Part shown: piece by piece, positions 5,937 through 7,663 of the stretch
How the letters are laid out: every line of letters starts with the position of its first letter
Numbering within the stretch: position 1 is the first letter of the stretch
Program-made: the position numbers and the translations under genes
Notes under the pieces: generated by a model
What the model was told of the DNA's origin: nothing
What the model saw: only the letters and a program-made list of their open reading frames with translations
Databases searched by the model: none
Origin: Candidatus Latescibacterota bacterium
GTDB lineage: Bacteria > Latescibacterota > UBA2968 > GCA-2709665
Direction: 5' to 3'
Length of the DNA stretch: 7,663 bases
NCBI GenBank assembly: GCA_012271065.1
Contig: JAAXHE010000144.1
Coordinates: forward strand, 1 to 7,663

Positions 5937-6848
5937 ATGGTCTTGCGGAACACACATATAGTATTGACGGTGGCGTCGTGCCTTCTGGCCGCCGCCTGCC
6001 AGGCCGAACGGACGCCCGAATCGCTGTTCGGTCCGGACGCGGCAGGCGAACTCGTGCTTGACGGACTGCTGATTGTGGGACGGCCGCTTCCCCCGGTTTT
6101 CGTGACGCAGACGGTGGCTACGGCAGACCGTGACAGCCCGAGGCACGCCGTCGTGGAAGTCCGTCAGGGGGACCGTGTCTTTCGGTATGTCCGGGATCCG
6201 GACGCAGGTCCGTTTCAGTATTCGCCGCCGGCCGATCCTCCGGTCGTGGCGCCTGCAACGACGTACGTTATGGAGGTGGCCTCAAAGGGCAGGACGGCGC
6301 AGGCGACGACGATCACGCCCGGGCCGTTCCGCGTGCGTGAGGCCGTTATTCTGGATCAGAAGACCGAAGCGGTGCAACGGAGACTGAAGACGTTTGCCGA
6401 CGTGTCAGATGGGGTCTTTCTGGCGCCGGAAAACAGGGTGGTCTTCAAGGCCGGGTTTCTCGAGGCCAGGTTCGATCCGATCGACGTGCCGGGCTATCAG
6501 GTCGGCATAGCGAGTCTGGACCGGGATGCCGACGAGGTCGCAAGGGAAATATCTGAAGAATCCCCGGAACGTACTGGAAGTTCGCCGGCGATCGAGTCCA
6601 CCGGGGGTAGCGTCAGGCTGCCGTGGTTCGCGATCTACTTCACAGGGCGTCACCTGATGCGGGTCTATGCGGTGGACAAGAACTGGTACGACTACGTGCG
6701 CTCGGGGCCGGAGGCGCAGGAGGGCTGGTTCGGCGGGCTGGCGGGCGAGAATTTCAGGCGTCCGTTCTTCCACGTCGAGGGAGGGATCGGTCTCTTCGGG
6801 TCCGCATCCGTGGATTCCATCGGCTTCGTTATCGTCGAGGAACCGTAA
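5937..6848 (+). CDS. DUF4249-like outer-membrane lipoprotein, partner of the TonB-dependent receptor
   Basis: A 303-residue predicted lipoprotein. The N-terminus has a basic residue (R4), a hydrophobic core and LLAAAC, with C21 the likely lipidated cysteine (VASC with C15 also fits a lipobox but leaves a very short signal). The mature part begins with a strand-rich domain (ELVLDGLLIVGRPLPPVFVTQTV, 38-60, then AVVEVRQGDRVFRYV, PFQYSPP and TYVMEV), matching the layout of DUF4249 proteins, and ends with RPFFHVEGGIGLFGSASVDSIGFVI (275-299), close to the family's C-terminal GGxGxFGS element. DUF4249 genes usually follow TonB-dependent receptors with a carboxypeptidase-regulatory domain, as here, so it may cap or assist the receptor; the molecular role is not established. 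GGGGAGG at 5919-5925 supports ATG 5937. The gap to the receptor (597 bp) is unusually long for such pairs. Confidence 0.75.
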   Translation: MVLRNTHIVLTVASCLLAAACQAERTPESLFGPDAAGELVLDGLLIVGRPLPPVFVTQTVATADRDSPRHAVVEVRQGDRVFRYVRDPDAGPFQYSPPADPPVVAPATTYVMEVASKGRTAQATTITPGPFRVREAVILDQKTEAVQRRLKTFADVSDGVFLAPENRVVFKAGFLEARFDPIDVPGYQVGIASLDRDADEVAREISEESPERTGSSPAIESTGGSVRLPWFAIYFTGRHLMRVYAVDKNWYDYVRSGPEAQEGWFGGLAGENFRRPFFHVEGGIGLFGSASVDSIGFVIVEEP

Positions 6849-6871
6849 CGCGCAAATACCGATGCGGATTC

Positions 6872-6927
6872 CGGTCGAGCCCGGCGGACCCTCTGCCGCG
6901 CTCTCGATTCACGGCAGCGGTCGACCG
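6872..6927. repeat. Nested inverted repeat at the convergent gene junction
   Basis: The outer arms CGGTCGA (6872-6878) and TCGACCG (6921-6927) and the inner arms CTGCCG (6893-6898) and CGGCAG (6912-6917) are perfectly complementary and nested, with an uneven internal loop. It spans the short gap between the two convergent genes and the last codons of the minus-strand gene. It may form a bidirectional 3'-end structure, but no T-run is present on either side. Confidence 0.35.
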
Positions 6928-7663
6928 AACGACCTCGCGAATTCGATGAAGTCGGAAAAGTCGACCACGTTGTTTCCGTCCAGATCGTAGGTCGGGTCGT
7001 CCGTGTTGAATGCTCTCGCAAAGCCGACGAAATCGCCGAAATCGACGCTGCCGTCGCCATTGAAATCGGCCCGGGGATTGGCGTAGACGACCTCGGGCGG
7101 CGGACGCTCTTCCAGGATCTTCAGCGTCTGGTTGGGCTGGATCTTCCTGAGTGTCTGGACGATGCCGCTGGGCCAGCGGATTTGGATGGAATCAATCAAG
7201 GCGCTTTCGCCGATGCCGAACGTGGGCCACAGGCTGTTCTGAGAGAAACTGCTGCCGCCGCTGGCCACGTCGCGGACCTGGGTCCTGCCGCCCGCCGACA
7301 GTTGGATCCTGGCGCCGATGGCCGATCTGTTGCTCTCGGTGCCTTCCAGTTTGAGACGAATCCAGTTGTTGTCGTCGAATTTTTCCGTGAACAACATCGG
7401 ATACCCCGTCCGGAAGTCCGTTCCTGCATTGGCGACGAAGATATCCACGTGCCCGTCGTCGTTCACGTCGCCGGTAGCGACGCCCACCGCGATCGAGTTC
7501 GTGCCGGTACCGTCAATCGTCTTAAGACCGTAGCGCGCCGTGGAATCGGCGAATGAACCTTCTCCGTCGTTGATCAGAAGGTAACCCGGATTGAGATATG
7601 CCTCGAGCATCTCGAAGTTGCCCACGAAGTAGAGGTCCAGGTCGCCGTCGTTGTCGAAGTCGG
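6909..7663 (-). CDS. Secreted VCBS/FG-GAP and ASPIC/UnbV protein with C-terminal EF-hand-like pair (partial, N-terminus outside window)
   Basis: The last 250 residues of a larger protein; the frame is still open at the window edge and starts inside a repeat, so the GTG at 7625 is not the real start. Counting visible residues from the edge: FG-GAP/VCBS calcium motifs DFDNDGDLDLYF (1-12) and GDVNDDGHVDIFVAN (64-78), typical of beta-propeller blades; an ASPIC/UnbV domain at about 110-183, with NRSAIGARIQL, GGSSFSQNS, FGIG and IRWPSGIVQTL; a short Pro-rich linker (PPPE, 187-190); then two EF-hand/dockerin-like loops, DFNGDGSVDFGDF (199-211) and DLDGNNVVDFSDF (226-238), ending shortly after FARSFG. 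Such proteins (CRTAC1-like) are usually extracellular and calcium-bound; no enzymatic role is evident. The C-terminal pair probably serves calcium-dependent folding, attachment or surface retention (inference). It is convergent with the lipoprotein gene, 60 bp apart. Confidence 0.88.
   Translation of the reverse strand, partial: DFDNDGDLDLYFVGNFEMLEAYLNPGYLLINDGEGSFADSTARYGLKTIDGTGTNSIAVGVATGDVNDDGHVDIFVANAGTDFRTGYPMLFTEKFDDNNWIRLKLEGTESNRSAIGARIQLSAGGRTQVRDVASGGSSFSQNSLWPTFGIGESALIDSIQIRWPSGIVQTLRKIQPNQTLKILEERPPPEVVYANPRADFNGDGSVDFGDFVGFARAFNTDDPTYDLDGNNVVDFSDFIEFARSFGRPLP

Overview
The window looks like a chromosomal segment of a didermal, probably uncultured bacterium of the Fibrobacteres-Chlorobi-Bacteroidetes (FCB) type or a nearby candidate phylum (Latescibacterota-like). 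This is inferred from three things: a TonB-dependent receptor with an N-terminal carboxypeptidase-regulatory-like domain, a DUF4249-type lipoprotein downstream of it, and a VCBS/FG-GAP plus ASPIC/UnbV protein whose C-terminus carries two DxNxDGxVDxxDF-type calcium loops. Coding DNA is moderately GC-rich with bacterial-style gene spacing. No rRNA, tRNA, CRISPR array, transposase or phage gene is visible.

Layout. (1) Positions 7-2709 hold three plus-strand genes that look co-transcribed: an extended-SDR NAD(P)-dependent epimerase/dehydratase, a small DUF218 (YdcF/SanA/ElyC)-like protein that starts on a GTGA overlap with it, and a second extended SDR. Together they suggest nucleotide-sugar or cell-envelope metabolism, but the substrate cannot be read from sequence. 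(2) Positions 2710-3110 are non-coding: a hairpin-rich stretch, a strong intrinsic terminator (2928-2950), then an AT-rich leader with an 11-bp dyad and a tandem 10-bp repeat. (3) Positions 3111-5339 encode the TonB-dependent receptor. (4) Positions 5340-5936 are a non-coding, AT-richer island built of degenerate repeats and palindromes. (5) Positions 5937-6848 encode the DUF4249-like lipoprotein, the likely functional partner of the receptor. (6) On the minus strand, 6909-7663 is the C-terminal part of a large secreted beta-propeller/ASPIC protein running off the window edge, convergent with the lipoprotein gene.

The genes form two functional blocks: envelope/sugar enzymes ending at the terminator, and an outer-membrane receptor plus lipoprotein module, which is normally compact but is here split by about 600 bp of repeat-rich DNA. 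I see no clearly new multi-gene system. The points most worth a second look are the hairpin-rich stretch before the terminator, the dyad in the receptor leader, the repeat island splitting the receptor/lipoprotein pair, and the SDR-DUF218-SDR arrangement.
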